Shown piece after piece: positions 20,371 through 31,850 of a stretch of DNA of 64,000 nucleotides. Positions within the stretch are counted from its first letter, which is position 1. Every line of letters begins with the position of its first letter. The DNA is from Benincasa hispida (lineage: Eukaryota > Streptophyta > Magnoliopsida > Cucurbitales > Cucurbitaceae). Where the stretch lies: contig NC_052360.1 of assembly GCF_009727055.1 (NCBI RefSeq), forward strand, positions 72,482,309-72,546,308, in the 5' to 3' direction. The notes under the pieces are model-generated. The model was given only the letters and a program-made list of their open reading frames with translations, did not search any database and was not told where the DNA came from. The translations under genes were made by a program, and so were the position numbers.

Positions 20371-21366
20371 TTTTTTCACCTTTTCTTTTTTGACATTTTC
20401 AAATTATTTTAAACATAAATATGTGAAAATAAAATTGTTTAAAAATCTAAAACAACTTTCAATAGGACTAAAAGTATGAGTAAATATGACGATCTTTCGA
20501 CTTTGCAACACGAATAACGATGAATAAAGATATACTCTAAATATGTTTATTCTTAATCTAATAAAGTATAATTAATGATGTCAATTGAGTTATATTAACT
20601 TTGATGTTATTTTATTATTTGAATATCAAAATTCGTAAGATAGAAAAGAATGGCTACAATAGTTTTATGTTTGTTGTTATACAATTTATTTTTGTAATGC
20701 TAGAGTTTATTAAAATAAACATGATTATTATAAATTTGAAAATTTATTTATAGTGTAAAATGTCATAAAAAGAAGGTAATAAATAATTGGTAATTTTATT
20801 GGAGTAAAGGGTGGGTGTGAGATAAATGTGAGGCTTAAGGTTGAGGCAGCTTGTTTCCAAAGGGAAGCTGTTAGGTAAAGAAAAAGTGTTCTTTGCAAAA
20901 TGTTGATGGAACTCATCATCTGCCCATTTGCTTATGGCTTCTTAACCAACCAAATGGAATTAGTTTTCTGTTGGAAAACAAGGTCAATGGAAATTCATTT
21001 CCATCTTTCCCCCTATCACTTTGAACTTGTGCTTAATTATTACACTTGTTAATTAACTCACAAAGCTAAACAATGGAACAAAACTGGCACGATATCAATC
21101 AAATGTCACGGTCGTTATTTCTTCAACCGTGCGATACCATGATTCACCTATGTTCATGGTCAGCCTTAAGAGATGCTCAAGTCCCAATTCACTTTTTGTT
21201 TTACTCTTTGAAGCTTCATCGGATCTTAGGCGAGGTTATTCCATCCTCAACCGAACTAAACTCATGCGGAACTGAATTTCATTTGGCCGTATACGTCGCC
21301 CGTATGTGTATTTTCCTTCATATGCGACTTTAGCCTCAATAACCATTTATTTTATAGTTTAGTGAT
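20371..21366. repeat. core of the duplication, identical in both copies
   Basis: Corresponds to 55801-56796 with a constant offset of 35,430 and no difference found by line-by-line reading. Immediate flanks differ at roughly 4-8% of positions. Contains the 86-codon frame at 21073-21333. Confidence 0.85.
21073..21333 (+). CDS. uncharacterised 86-residue open frame (copy 1)
   Basis: ATG to stop, 86 residues, starting MEQNWHDINQMSRSLF, with two His/Cys-bearing stretches. It is noticeably richer in GC than the surrounding intergenic DNA and the whole frame is repeated identically at 56503-56763. I recognise no domain. It could be a real small gene, a first exon or a captured gene fragment. Preservation in both copies is weak evidence, because non-coding DNA on both sides of it is identical too. 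Confidence 0.25.
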   Translation: MEQNWHDINQMSRSLFLQPCDTMIHLCSWSALRDAQVPIHFLFYSLKLHRILGEVIPSSTELNSCGTEFHLAVYVARMCIFLHMRL

Positions 21367-22480
21367 TTTTTTTTTTATGGGAACAAGACTTTTTCATTGA
21401 AATAATGAAACGAGTATAATGTTCAAAGTACAAGAATTGAAATAAAAATGATCTTAATAAGTAACAATACAATAACAAAACTAGACCAAAACAATACCGA
21501 ACCAGTCAAACTTGATTAAGAAGATTAAGAATAAATAAATACATTTCAATTTAAATTAATATCTTGAATAGAGTAACAAATAATTTGGATAGAGAACACC
21601 AAGAGGATAGTGATCAAAAGTATAATAAAGGTTTAAATCTCATTTTGGTCCATATATTTTAAAGTTTGTTCAATACTGATTTCTGTACTTTTAATATATT
21701 TTCAAAAGTTATAGTAAAAATGCTAGTAGATAAAAAAATGTTTTCTTTATATAAAAAATCAACGATAAATTAGGATCGTAGACTATATTTAAGATTTATT
21801 GAAAGTATATGTAAACACCTAAATTTCTTCTTTCCTTTTATACGTTCAAGTGGGAAATTAAATTTGGTTGATAAGAGTATTAAAAAAAAGGAAAATAAAC
21901 TTTATGAGAAAAGAAAGAGATTTCTTTTTTAATATAAATTAGGGGTGGTGGATTTGAACCACAGACTTTATAAGAAAAGAAAGAAAATTGTGGAATGAAA
22001 GACTAAAATAATAATAATAATAATAATAAATGATTATTAATAATTAAAAATAAATAATTAGTTTTAGATAAATTATAAAAAAAAATAACAACCTTGAGAA
22101 TTTATGGTTACTACACGTGTGAAGGAAGGGCTAAATACATTTTTGATCCCTAAAGTTGGAAGTTCAGTCTATTTGGTCTCCGAAGTTCCAAAACAGATAC
22201 TTGCTAAATGCTTCTAAATGGTTTCTAACTTAACTTCGAGTTAACGGGATGCTTACTAAACCTTATACGCTGACGTGGATGTTAGTTGTAGTCTTGATAT
22301 AAATAACTCGTAACAGAAAAGGAAGGTGAGAATTTCATTTTCATTTATCTTCCTCTATTCTGCATGTCTGAAAGAGAGAAAGTGAAGAATAAGTGAATAA
22401 TCTGATTGTCTTGTTAAAGGAATTTTGATGAGTTAAATTGATAATATGATGTGTTGCTTTAAGAAGATTACACGTGGAAT

Positions 22481-22750
22481 TGTTAATTCAGGAAGTTGAG
22501 GAGTTTTTGGGTGTCTAGGATATATACATTTAGGTTATATAAAAAGAATTGAAAATTAAAAAGATACATAATGAATTGAACAAGTTATTTACCATGCCCC
22601 TAGTCCTTCACATGTTCTAGAATTATTGTTTTATACTATAGAGTGTGTTGAATCCTTCAAAATTTTGTATCTATTTCTTCGTAGTTATCAAGTATAAATA
22701 GGACATTCTTAGCTCATTTGAGGGTTATACAGAAATTTAGATCGAAGAAA
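22481..22750 (+). mobile_element. truncated copia LTR (same family as 58560-59153)
   Basis: Starts TGTTAATTCAGGAAG and matches the 5' LTR of the copia element at 58560-59153, including a TATAAATAGG box near 22694. It breaks off at 22750, where a different copia coding fragment is joined. Confidence 0.65.
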
Positions 22751-23665
22751 TACGTTGATGATCTCCTACAAAGATTATAGCTTACCAATCTAAAACCTTC
22801 CCCCTCACCAAGTGTTCTTGGCAAACATCTATCCAATGATGATGGATCTCCACTTGATGATCCTTTCATTTACAGAAGCACAGTAGGTGCGCTACAATAT
22901 CTCACGATAACAAGGCCCGACATTGCATACATTGTAAATCATCTCAGCCAATTTCTTCAAAAACCCATAGATGTTCACTTGCAGGTCATCAAACGCGTTA
23001 TTCAATATGTCAGTACAACCAAAAACTTTAGACTGTTGTTCCAACCCAGCTCCGATCTATCAATATCTGCATATTCTGATGCGGATTGGGCATCTAACAT
23101 CGACGACTGCAAGTCTGTGGCAGCATATTGTGTGTTTATTGGAAGTAATCTCGTCTCTTGGTCATCTAAGAAGCAGACAGTTGTGGCACGATCAAGCACC
23201 GAGTCTGAATACAGAGCCTTAACACATACTGCCTCTGAAGTCATCTGGCTCAACCAACTGCTAGTGGAGCTTGGGATGCTATCCTCTATCAAACCTATAA
23301 TCTGGTGTGATAACTTAAGTGTAGGTACCATTGCCACCAATTCTGTGTTTCATGCCAGAACCAAACATATAGAGATTGATGCTCATTTTGTGAGAGATCA
23401 TGTTCTTCGTGAGACCTTGGAAGTTCCATATGTTCCCTCATTCAGTCAACTAGCTGTCTGTCTTACAAAACCCCTTACACACTCTCATTTTCAGTCTCTT
23501 CACTCCAAATTCGGAGTACTTGATGTACCCTCTCGTTTGAGGAGGGATGTTAAAGAAAACCACCAAGTCAGCAGTCCAATAAGCAGTCCACGTATACAGA
23601 GAGGACCTACAAGTCAGCACCAACATTTGCCCAATCACTTCTCCTCTAGAAGTCAAATCGATTAG
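22751..23665 (+). pseudogene. Ty1/copia RT tail and RNase H
   Basis: One frame runs 305 codons with a single TAG (22778-22780). It begins after the RT active site, in the KYVDDLLQR-like segment that normally follows the palm, continues through YRSTVGALQYLTITRPDIAY, then RNase H with DADWASN, STESEYRAL, IWCDN and ARTKHIEIDAHFVRD, ending near CLTKPLTHSHFQSLHSKFGV. Gag, protease, integrase and most of RT are missing. The 3' end is intact and followed by an LTR. The fusion at 22750 to the LTR of another family is a deletion or rearrangement breakpoint. Confidence 0.88.
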
Positions 23666-23807
23666 AAGGAATATTCTGGCTAACCAATAATGTGTGTACA
23701 CCTGTATTATAATTATTTGTATTCTCTCAAATTCTTTCTCCCCAATCCAGGGACAATGCCTATATATTGTACCATTTCCTTAACAAAATATATGAAGGAA
23801 TATAACA
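23548..23807 (+). mobile_element. copia 3' LTR (260 bp)
   Basis: Follows the purine stretch GAGGAGGGA and runs from TGTTAAAG to ATATAACA, with matching TGTTA/TAACA ends. The pol reading frame overlaps its first 118 bp, as is common when the stop codon has drifted into the LTR. Confidence 0.75.
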
Positions 23808-24343
23808 AAAATTTCCACGACATTTCTCTCCTTATTTCATTCGTCTTTATAACTCTTATGCAATCTTTTGATTTAGCAATTTCGAGGTCAAAAATTAAAT
23901 TCTCTCACTCTATATGTTATTTTTGTTATAAAAAAAAAAAAAAAGTCTACTGATTTAACACAGAAAGTTGTTTATTTTGATACACTTTTGAGCAAATTAC
24001 ATTTTTAGTACTTAAAATTTGAATTTGATTTCAATTTCGTCACTTAAGTTTGAAAAATCAACACACTTCACCAACATATTTGGATTAATTTCTCTTTTAA
24101 TCCTTGAAATTTCAAAGTTATTAATAGATACCTATACTTAATCATAATTAGTAGCACTTAGATAGAATTTGAGAAAAGAAAATTTTGTTTTGCCTAATAT
24201 ATATATGTTTTACTATTACTAGATCATATCATGTATAATGTTTGTTATAAAATGAGTGGTATATAATTTTTCTTTGGTTAGTTAACCTATTAGGTCGGCC
24301 ATAATTTCTAAGTAAACAATCTATTTATAACTTTACAAGAAAT
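23808..24343. other. AT-rich intergenic and promoter region
   Basis: About 540 bp with no coding potential. It leads to the TATA box of the small secreted protein gene. Confidence 0.5.
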
Positions 24344-24352
24344 CTATAAAAG
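24344..24352 (+). promoter_or_regulatory. TATA box of the Ole e 6-like gene
   Basis: CTATAAAAG, about 120 bp before the start codon, a normal distance for a plant core promoter with a leader of roughly 90 bases. A second candidate, CTATTTATAA, lies at 24331. Confidence 0.55.
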
Positions 24353-24470
24353 AATTTCTCATCATCTCAAATATTCATCCACTCATAAAAGGAGCACTTA
24401 AAAAGACGCTAAATCCAAAGAGATTATAAAGCGTCATCAAAGGCAAAAAAAAAAGTGACATAAAAAGAAA

Positions 24471-24918
24471 ATGGCCAAGAAGATGATTGCAGTGTTTTTT
24501 ATGTGCATTGTGGTGATGGCTGCTTTGCAATTTGCCACTGCCAATGAAGAGGTGGACAAATATGAGGCTAAATTTGATGCCAAATACAAGTCTTGCTATG
24601 AAACTTGTGAGAAGGAATGTCTTGAAAATGGCAGTGGTCAAACCTTTTGTGAAGTTAAATGTGATGAAGATTGTGATGAAAAAGAAAAAGCTGGTACGAC
24701 TTTCTGATCTCTATCTTTCTTCTAACATCTACAATGTCAAATTATTTAAGGCAAATTACAAAATCTATTCTTGAAATATGGTGTTTTTTGCGAATTTAAA
24801 CACTTTTACATATTTTTGAAAATCTTGTTTCTAATAGAGTATAATTTTATTTTCACATATTAATTTAAATTGTTGTGTATTTGTGTTTACAGATAAGCTA
24901 CACATCGAATTACATTGA
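24471..24918 (+). CDS. small secreted cysteine-rich protein, Ole e 6-like
   Basis: Exon 1 is 24471-24693 and exon 2 is 24893-24918, split by a GT...AG intron (24694-24892) with TTGTGTTTACAG at its 3' end. The product is 82 residues. Residues 1-24 form a signal peptide (hydrophobic IAVFFMCIVVMAALQFATA), then a short acidic protein with six cysteines at 42, 46, 50, 60, 64 and 68, spaced C-x3-C-x3-C-x9-C-x3-C-x3-C. This double C-x3-C-x3-C pattern is that of the olive pollen allergen Ole e 6 family, helical hairpins held by three disulfides and secreted by pollen or other tissues; their biochemical role is unknown. Reading through the donor instead would give a stop four codons later (79 residues). 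The spliced form suits the family better. Confidence 0.75.
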
Positions 24919-27390
24919 ATAATGAGAAACTAAAGGAAAGAAGAAGCTCTTGAGGAGGATCAAGTAGTAATATGTATTACTTTATTAAAATCAAGCTTGT
25001 GAAAGGGAGTTTGATAAGCCTCCTTTCAATATAAATTTTATTATATGATTTGAAAATTTCAGTTCATGAAGTTCCTCTATTGGTGTCATTCGTGAATTTT
25101 TTAAAGTAATGTAATTTTAGAAAAAAAAACATACACAAAAATAGGGTCATTTTTCCCAACTATTTCTAACAATAATTCTAAAAATAGGGTGTGTAAATAA
25201 TCTACATAGCATCATAAGAAAAAAGAAAAAAATATTTAATCCATAAATAAAAAAGTAATTACACCCCGAATAAAAAAAAAAGAAAAATTAGAAATTATTT
25301 TAAATGATAAAATTGTTGACCTAGACTAATAGTAGTCTATCGTGAACTATTATACTTATCGCAGATGAACAATAAAATTTTGCTTGTTCATTTTTTTTTA
25401 AAAAAAATTATTATTTTTAAGTATATTATCATCTCAATAATCAAGTTGGTAATCATTGTAATCAACTATAAATACATTGATGTTGGACTTGAAATAATTG
25501 AACTTTGAATATAATACTAATACTATAATGATATACTTGAAAATATATGATACATTTTAAAGTGGCCTCGCAATAACATAATTAATTCAACTACATTAAA
25601 TATATATTATTAATCTCAAAGTTAGTTATTCGATTCTCCATTCTACCTAAATGATCTTGATTGTGACCCAATATATGTAAATGAAAAATTAAATTAAAAA
25701 TGATAAAATATATTTTATAATAGCTTGCTTGTGACTTATACTCGTAAAAAAGAAAACAAAAAGAAAAAAGAATTAAGGTTTGCTCGTGACTTGTTGACAG
25801 GCTAATACTAACAGGAAAAAAATAATAATAATATTGAAGCAAGACTTTTTAAGTGGAACCTAAACTATATTACTATAATATGTAGCTTCACGTGCGCTAC
25901 TTTTATAATCAATTTATGAAATTTAATTTTCTTTCCAACACTTTAATTTCAAACTTTTCATTATCACTTCTCAACCCTAATTCTCTTTTAACTTTTTTTA
26001 ATAAAGAAAAATCCATTCTCAAATATAACAAAATGAACTAAAATATTTATATGATATAGCAAAATTTGTTATTGTCTATTTTCATTAGACCACAATAGCA
26101 AAATATCAAACCTTGTTAGGTTAAAAACTACATTTTTTTTTTTTTTTTTTTGCTAATAAGAGCTTAGTTCAATTGACATTTATATATATTATGTTCAAAT
26201 CTCCTGCCCCTAATTTGTACTAAAAAAATATGTTTTTTGCTTCAAAATTATTTTTTTGAAGTGTATACAAATCGATGATAAAAATTAGAGTTTGATCATT
26301 TTTGTAGTGAGCATATAAAGAAAATTTCAGTAGATAGCTAAAATTTCACACCTTATCTTTATTTGTTAGAAAAAGTTAAGAGAATAAGTTACTTTTTTTT
26401 TGTTGTGTTTAACATTGTATTTTGAATTTGAGTTTCACTTAGATTATGCTATTTTTTTGTAAAATTTTAAGAATTTATATTGTTTTTTTTAGTAATTTAA
26501 ATGTCTCTAAAATAAAATTAATATATTAGTTTGCATTGCTTAAATAAAGCAACAGTTTATGAATTATAAAGAAATTTATACTATATTTGTAATTATTTTA
26601 AGAAATGTTATACTTGTAATTTATTTGAATAACACATATAAATAACCATTTTTTTAAACTTTTCTTAAATTTAAATATATTAATAAACCTTTTGAAAGTT
26701 CAATAATAGTTTTTCTAATGTACTAGTAGTGCTTTCGACCAAAATTTAACTTTAGTAGTATTTTTTAACTTTTTTTTTTTCAAATTTAAGAGTATTAATA
26801 ATTTTCTTTTGAAAGTATAGGGATTTTGAAATGAAGTACAAACTTTAAGAGTATTTTTTTTAATTTTAATCTAAAATTGATTAGTTACTAAATACTACTT
26901 AGGTTATTGTACTTTTTTGTTTGGCTTTTTTTTTTTGTATTTAAAAAAATATTTATTTTAGCCTTTTTACTTTCCACTTTTATTCATGGTGAGCCATTTT
27001 CACATCCTTTCCTTTTCTAGAGGTACCTTATGAACCAATTGTAGACCTCTACATTCTTTTTCCTTTGATACTCTTTTGTATCAACGGTATGATTTGTTGT
27101 AATTTAGTCACCTACCTGTAGTTTATAAAGGGCAAAAACCCATGTACAGGAGGTATACTTTTCAAAGTTTTGAGAATTAGAAATATACAAGAGATTGTAT
27201 TTCTGTTTACCGATACATGTGGTTCATAACTGTAACGATAAACTCCTTAAAGGTCGTTTATTTCACAAACATTCTAGATTTCTATGGAGTGGGCATATGG
27301 ATTATGGTGTTTGTTTTGCGATATTGTGAAATACCTCAACATCTGAAGATTAGATGCCCGGAAGGAGGACATCTCTCCTAAACATGGGCG
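24919..27390. other. AT-rich intergenic DNA
   Basis: About 2.5 kb rich in homopolymers (T-run near 26130-26150) without genes. The only structured element I can suggest is the SINE-like candidate at 26155-26230. Confidence 0.5.
26155..26230 (+). repeat. possible tRNA-derived SINE remnant
   Basis: GAGCTTAGTTCAATTGAC resembles a pol III A box and ATGTTCAAATCTCC, some 25 bases later, a B box; an A-rich stretch follows. A similar pair lies at about 46630-46700. Spacing is shorter than in an intact tRNA promoter, so this is a weak call. Confidence 0.3.
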
Positions 27391-27440
27391 TACACACACG
27401 CACGCACGCGCGCGCGCGCGTGACACACACATACACTAAT
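27391..27440. repeat. CA/CG dinucleotide microsatellite
   Basis: Alternating purine-pyrimidine run: ACACACGCACGCACGC, then (GC)n, then GTGACACACACATAC. Such runs can adopt Z-DNA, and (CG)n is rare in plant genomes. Confidence 0.9.
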
Positions 27441-27939
27441 CTTCATCTGCATTATATAATTAAAATAAATACTGTCAACCATGTATATCATATACTTTTA
27501 GTTATATCATAATTCTTATTATTTTTTAACAACTATTCAAATTTAAATTTAGATTAATATTTATTTTATTAAAAAAATCTTAAATTATGATATATTATTT
27601 TGTTGAGAAAAATAATATATAAAAATAATATAAATTGGATTAATTTTAAAAGAAATTTAAATCGTTAAAAAAATGTCATATAAGTTCAAATTATATCAAA
27701 TTAATAATAAAGTAATAAATAGTCGTAAAGACATTTTTTGAACTTTATATAAATTTAAGTTATTCCCGTAGAAATCATACGAAACAGATGTAGTTATCAA
27801 AATATTTTTAAATATCTACAAAAAAAAATATTCTTATCAAACAAACATGGTAATTTAAAGATGTCGAAAATCTATAATTTATAATATATATAATGGCATG
27901 TCCTTGAGTATCGATAGTCTCTACCGGTGAGACACTGAA

Positions 27940-28095
27940 AAACTCTTCCCACGTGGAACTAAAACGAAGGAAGCTAGTTATGATAGAGAATCTTGGTCGT
28001 TTGAAATTTATGCATTTTATGTCACTAAATAGAGAGGTTATTTCAGTTAATAATGATTTTAGTTCCCACGTGGAACTAAAAATGAAGGAGTTGGT
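27940..28095. repeat. pair of G-box-containing direct repeats
   Basis: TTCCCACGTGGAACTAAAA occurs twice, each with an intact CCACGTGG (27949-27956 and 28066-28073), and each followed within a few bases by GAAGGA. No gene lies close enough to make a promoter role likely. Confidence 0.7.
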
Positions 28096-28836
28096 TTTGT
28101 GATGTGAAAATATTTTTATTATATTTACACACTCTGAACACATTTAAGAAAATAAATTTTAAAATTTATACTAAAAATGTACAGAGTTGTTCAACCTACC
28201 TTAAAATATTCTCTTTTTTCAAAAAAAAAAAAAAAAAGTTTAATACCATATGCGCACATAATCATTCTAATGTCAATTTTACAATGTTATGACAATTCTC
28301 GTAATTGTTTTAAACCTAGAAGGTCGTTTAGTAATATTACATTGTTCATTCTCTTTCAAATATAATGTAAAGGGTCTCAATCGTAATCATGTTAAGTTTG
28401 TAATGCGACCAAAAGCTATCCATTTACACTTACACGATTGAGGTCCATTATTATTGATTTATCAATAGAAACTCACCATAATTACATTGATTTTAATTAC
28501 GAATTGGAAAACATGTATTATCAATGAAAAACAAAACAAAATAAACTAGCACAAATCAAGGAAGGAAAATGAGAGGAAACGCGTTGGAAAGCATGTTCGT
28601 ATTCTTTTCCTATCTCCATACATACCATGAGTTGTTCGATCTTTTGGGTCTCGTGAAGTTATTTTGTAGTTTGTTGTTGTTCACTTCCTTAAAAAATTCA
28701 AAATATTTAAGCTAAAAAACCTACCAAAACAAGTTGAATAAAAAGTTAAGCATTCATATACATGTGTATATTAAAATATCTCAAATAGGCTAAAGTAAAA
28801 TTATCATGTGCACCTTCACTTAAGGTTGGAAGTTAG
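28096..28836. other. intergenic DNA
   Basis: About 740 bp, AT-rich, with an A-run at about 28220-28235. No gene or known repeat is recognised. Confidence 0.45.
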
Positions 28837-29572
28837 TGTTCGACAGTTTTCCAGAGAAATTCAATTCGTTGAATTCGAACTTTGTATTTGTATTGATTTT
28901 TGGTATATAAAAGTACAATATCTATTATATATATTCCTTTGATTCTTTCTCTAAAACGTTACAATAAATTTAAATCTTCTTACAAGTTCAGTTATGAAGT
29001 CTTTAGGAGCTTGGAGCCTTAGTCTTCCAAGTCTTCGATTTTTAGATCTTTAGGGCTTGGGAGCTTTAGTCTTCAAAACTTGAGAGTTTAAGAGCTTTGG
29101 TCTTTCGAGCTTGAGAACTTTTTCAGTCCTTTGAAGCTTGAGAACTTGAAAGCTTCAGACTTCAATTCTGTAGAACTTCAATCTTCATAGCTTTTGATCT
29201 TCAGAGCTTTCAAACTTCCGAACTTCCCCTCCAAATGAAAGGGAAAGATCTCTATTTGTAGAGGATTTCTGTGGATTTTAAGTGGATTTGGACCTCATTT
29301 GCTTTTGGACTTGGGCCCAACTACTTTCTAGATCTAAGCCAAAGTTAGGTTTGAGCCTAGTCACTTTTCTTTGGTCCAAATTTTCCACCGTGGATTTGAA
29401 TTGAGTCGAATTTTGGATCCATTTATGATTTAAAGCCTAACCAGTCATTGTTCAGCAAATTTATTGGTCTAGACTTTACCACTTTTGAAGTTGATGAGCC
29501 TATTATTGTGATCAGATGACCAAATGGACGATACGTGATATTTTGTGATTGGACGAAATTTCTTTTCCAACA
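28837..29572. mobile_element. possible solo LTR (about 736 bp)
   Basis: Bounded by TGTTCGACAG on the left and TTTTCCAACA on the right, giving TGTT/AACA ends. Inside is a degenerate repeat of AGCTTGAGAACTT type (29000-29230) and a CTCTATTTGTAGAGG hairpin. Flanking 5-mers do not match, so a target duplication is not seen and the call is tentative. Confidence 0.35.
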
Positions 29573-29986
29573 AATGCTCATTTTCGAAATTTATGCATAT
29601 TCATGTGTGAATGAATTTCGAAAACATTTTATGCTTTGAGCAATGATTTCATTTTAACTTATCAAAATATGAATTGGGTTCACAATTTGATTTTGCATTG
29701 ATTTTGTCCAATTACAAATAGTTTTGGCAAGTGTGTTTCAATTGGATGAAAATTGGAATGGAAAGAAACCAAAGTGGAATCATTGGAAACATATAGTCCC
29801 CAGACTCCATAGATTGCACTCAAGAAGAGAAAAAGAAAGTAGGAAACATTTCAATTTAGATTTGAGTACAAAACTCAAATAATCCTTTTTTCTTTTTTTT
29901 TCTTTTTTTTTTTTTTTTGGTTTTTGACCAATTGCATCTTATGATAATTTTTTCATTCAACTTGTCTGAATATTTCAAATAAATGT

Positions 29987-30053
29987 ACGTATTTTTGTAG
30001 AAGCTTTTTCTTTTTCTGCACGTATTTTTGTAGAAGCTTTTTCTTTTTCTGCT
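29987..30053 (+). repeat. 34-bp perfect tandem duplication
   Basis: ACGTATTTTTGTAGAAGC followed by a TTTTTCTTTTTCTG tail occurs twice without interruption. Confidence 0.85.
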
Positions 30054-30860
30054 TCCTTTTACTTATTTTTGCTCTCGGGTTGCAATTGCGATTTGAGTCC
30101 ACATGAACAAATCATTTATCTCTTTCGAATCTGGATTTTCGAGTCATTCGTCTGATGTGACGTTCATTTTTTTCTTTTCTTTTCTTTTTTTCTTTTTATC
30201 AGAGTTCATCTATTCTACGGAATTGTGTTAACCGAGGGAGAGATAGAGAAAAGAAAATAGATATGTTCTAAAATTTTACTTTTATCTTATAAATATTTTC
30301 AACAGTTTTACCGTTTGAAATAATTTTTCTAATAAATTAGTAAGAGACCAAATTTAATATTTACGAAATTTATATGTTTAGTCCCGAGTTATGAAGAATA
30401 TATATGTATTTGGTACCTAAGTTTTCAAACTATACATTTTTAATCCTCCAGTTTTTTAGAATATGTGTATTTAGTTTCTAAGTTTTCAAAATATATCTTT
30501 TTAGTCTCTAAGTTTTAAAAATAGGTTTAAAAGGTCTCAATATTAAATATTTTTATTATTTTAAATTAGAAAATAATTTAAGAAAACCTATCTCTGTCTC
30601 TCTAAAATTATTTTTTAAATTTATTTTTATAATTCAAAATGTCATATAATTTATTTAAAATGATAAAGAAAGTTACTTCAGACCTTTTAATCCTAAACAA
30701 TTTAGAATGTTTGATAGGGAATATGAATTATGTTTTATGTTTTTAGATTTATTGACTTCAATAGGTATGTGTTTGACAAGACAACTTGAAATTTATTTCT
30801 AAAAACTATTTTCGAACCCTATGATCCAAACAATACAAATCTGAAAATAATATATATATA

Positions 30861-30884
30861 NNNNNNNNNNNNNNNNNNNNNNNN
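30861..30884. other. 24-N gap in a TA microsatellite
   Basis: Preceded by (TA)5; probably an unresolved dinucleotide run. Confidence 0.95.
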
Positions 30885-31507
30885 AATTCATAATTATATT
30901 AAATAAAGATAAAAACATTTAAAAATATAATATGTTAGATTATAAATTCAATTCATTTATAAAAAAAAGATATAATATGTATTACATAATGTATTATAAA
31001 TTATATAACATTACAAAATAATAACGATATAATTTTTTTAACATAAATCATATTCATGAATCAATTAATAACAGACTATTATCAATTATATTTTATGATT
31101 TATAAATATTTAGTATCAAACACATTATAAACAAATATTTAAATTAGAATCTACGGCAAACACATATTTGAAGACTTAAATATGAAAATACAACTTTGTT
31201 TTCGTTGAGTCTATTGTTTTCAAATTTTCGTTATTATATTTTCTACTAAAATGATAGATTTAGAAAACTCAAGAATCATATGTACCTATTACAAAAAACT
31301 CATAGACCTAGGCCCATTTCGGTTGAATTCTCGAAGTTTCAATAGAAATTTTGAGATTTCGACCAACTTGAAATTTTAGTATGGGAGTAACTCGAAATTT
31401 CGATGGAAATTTTGATTTTTTTTAAAAAAAATTAGGCTTAATGGAAGTTTTTAAAGTTTATAGACTTATCTTGTTTACACAAATTGTATAGTTTCATACA
31501 TCAATGT

Positions 31508-31850
31508 ATAATTTCACCTCAAACTTGAATTGATGTAAGTTTTGTATTTTACCCTCCAAATCTTTCATTTCCAAAAAACCAAAATTGAGAGAAATAATAA
31601 CATATATTTATTTTAAACTTTATTCAAACATTTTTTCTATTGAATTTTCACATCATTTTATCTCAAAACTTGAATTGATGTAAGTTTTAGTTTTTTACCT
31701 TTCATTTTCAAGAAACAAAAATTGAGAATAATAATAATATATACTTATTGTTAACTTCATTCAAATAATTTTTTATTGAATTTTCACATTATTTCACCTC
31801 AAAAATTGAATTGATGTAAGTTTTAATTATTTTTTTTACCATCCAAAGCT
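31508..31850 (+). repeat. three-copy tandem repeat, about 140 bp period
   Basis: The words CTCAAACTTGAATTGATG or CTCAAAANTTGAATTGATG followed by TAAGTTTT occur near 31517, 31662 and 31798, with TTTTACC, TTTCATTT and ATTGAATTTTCACAT in matching order in each unit. Copies are diverged. Confidence 0.75.

Larger units (their letters stand above)
19866..22750. repeat. segmental duplication, copy 1
   Basis: Matches 55278-58828 from CCAAAATTTTGAAAACTTAA to AATTTAGATCGAAGAAAT in the same orientation. Outside the core, copies differ by several percent and by small indels. The core (about 20371-21366) shows no difference by eye. Copy 1 lacks the 619 bp MITE of copy 2. Its last 270 bp are a truncated copia LTR. 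Non-coding apart from the uncertain 86-codon frame in the core. Confidence 0.9.

Noticed and set aside
22751..22768. YVDDLL read as the RT catalytic site
   Set aside because: What follows (QRL, LTNLKPSPSPS, then the YRSTVGALQYL block) is the segment after the RT palm, where a KYVxDLL sequence is normal; the active site proper is missing.
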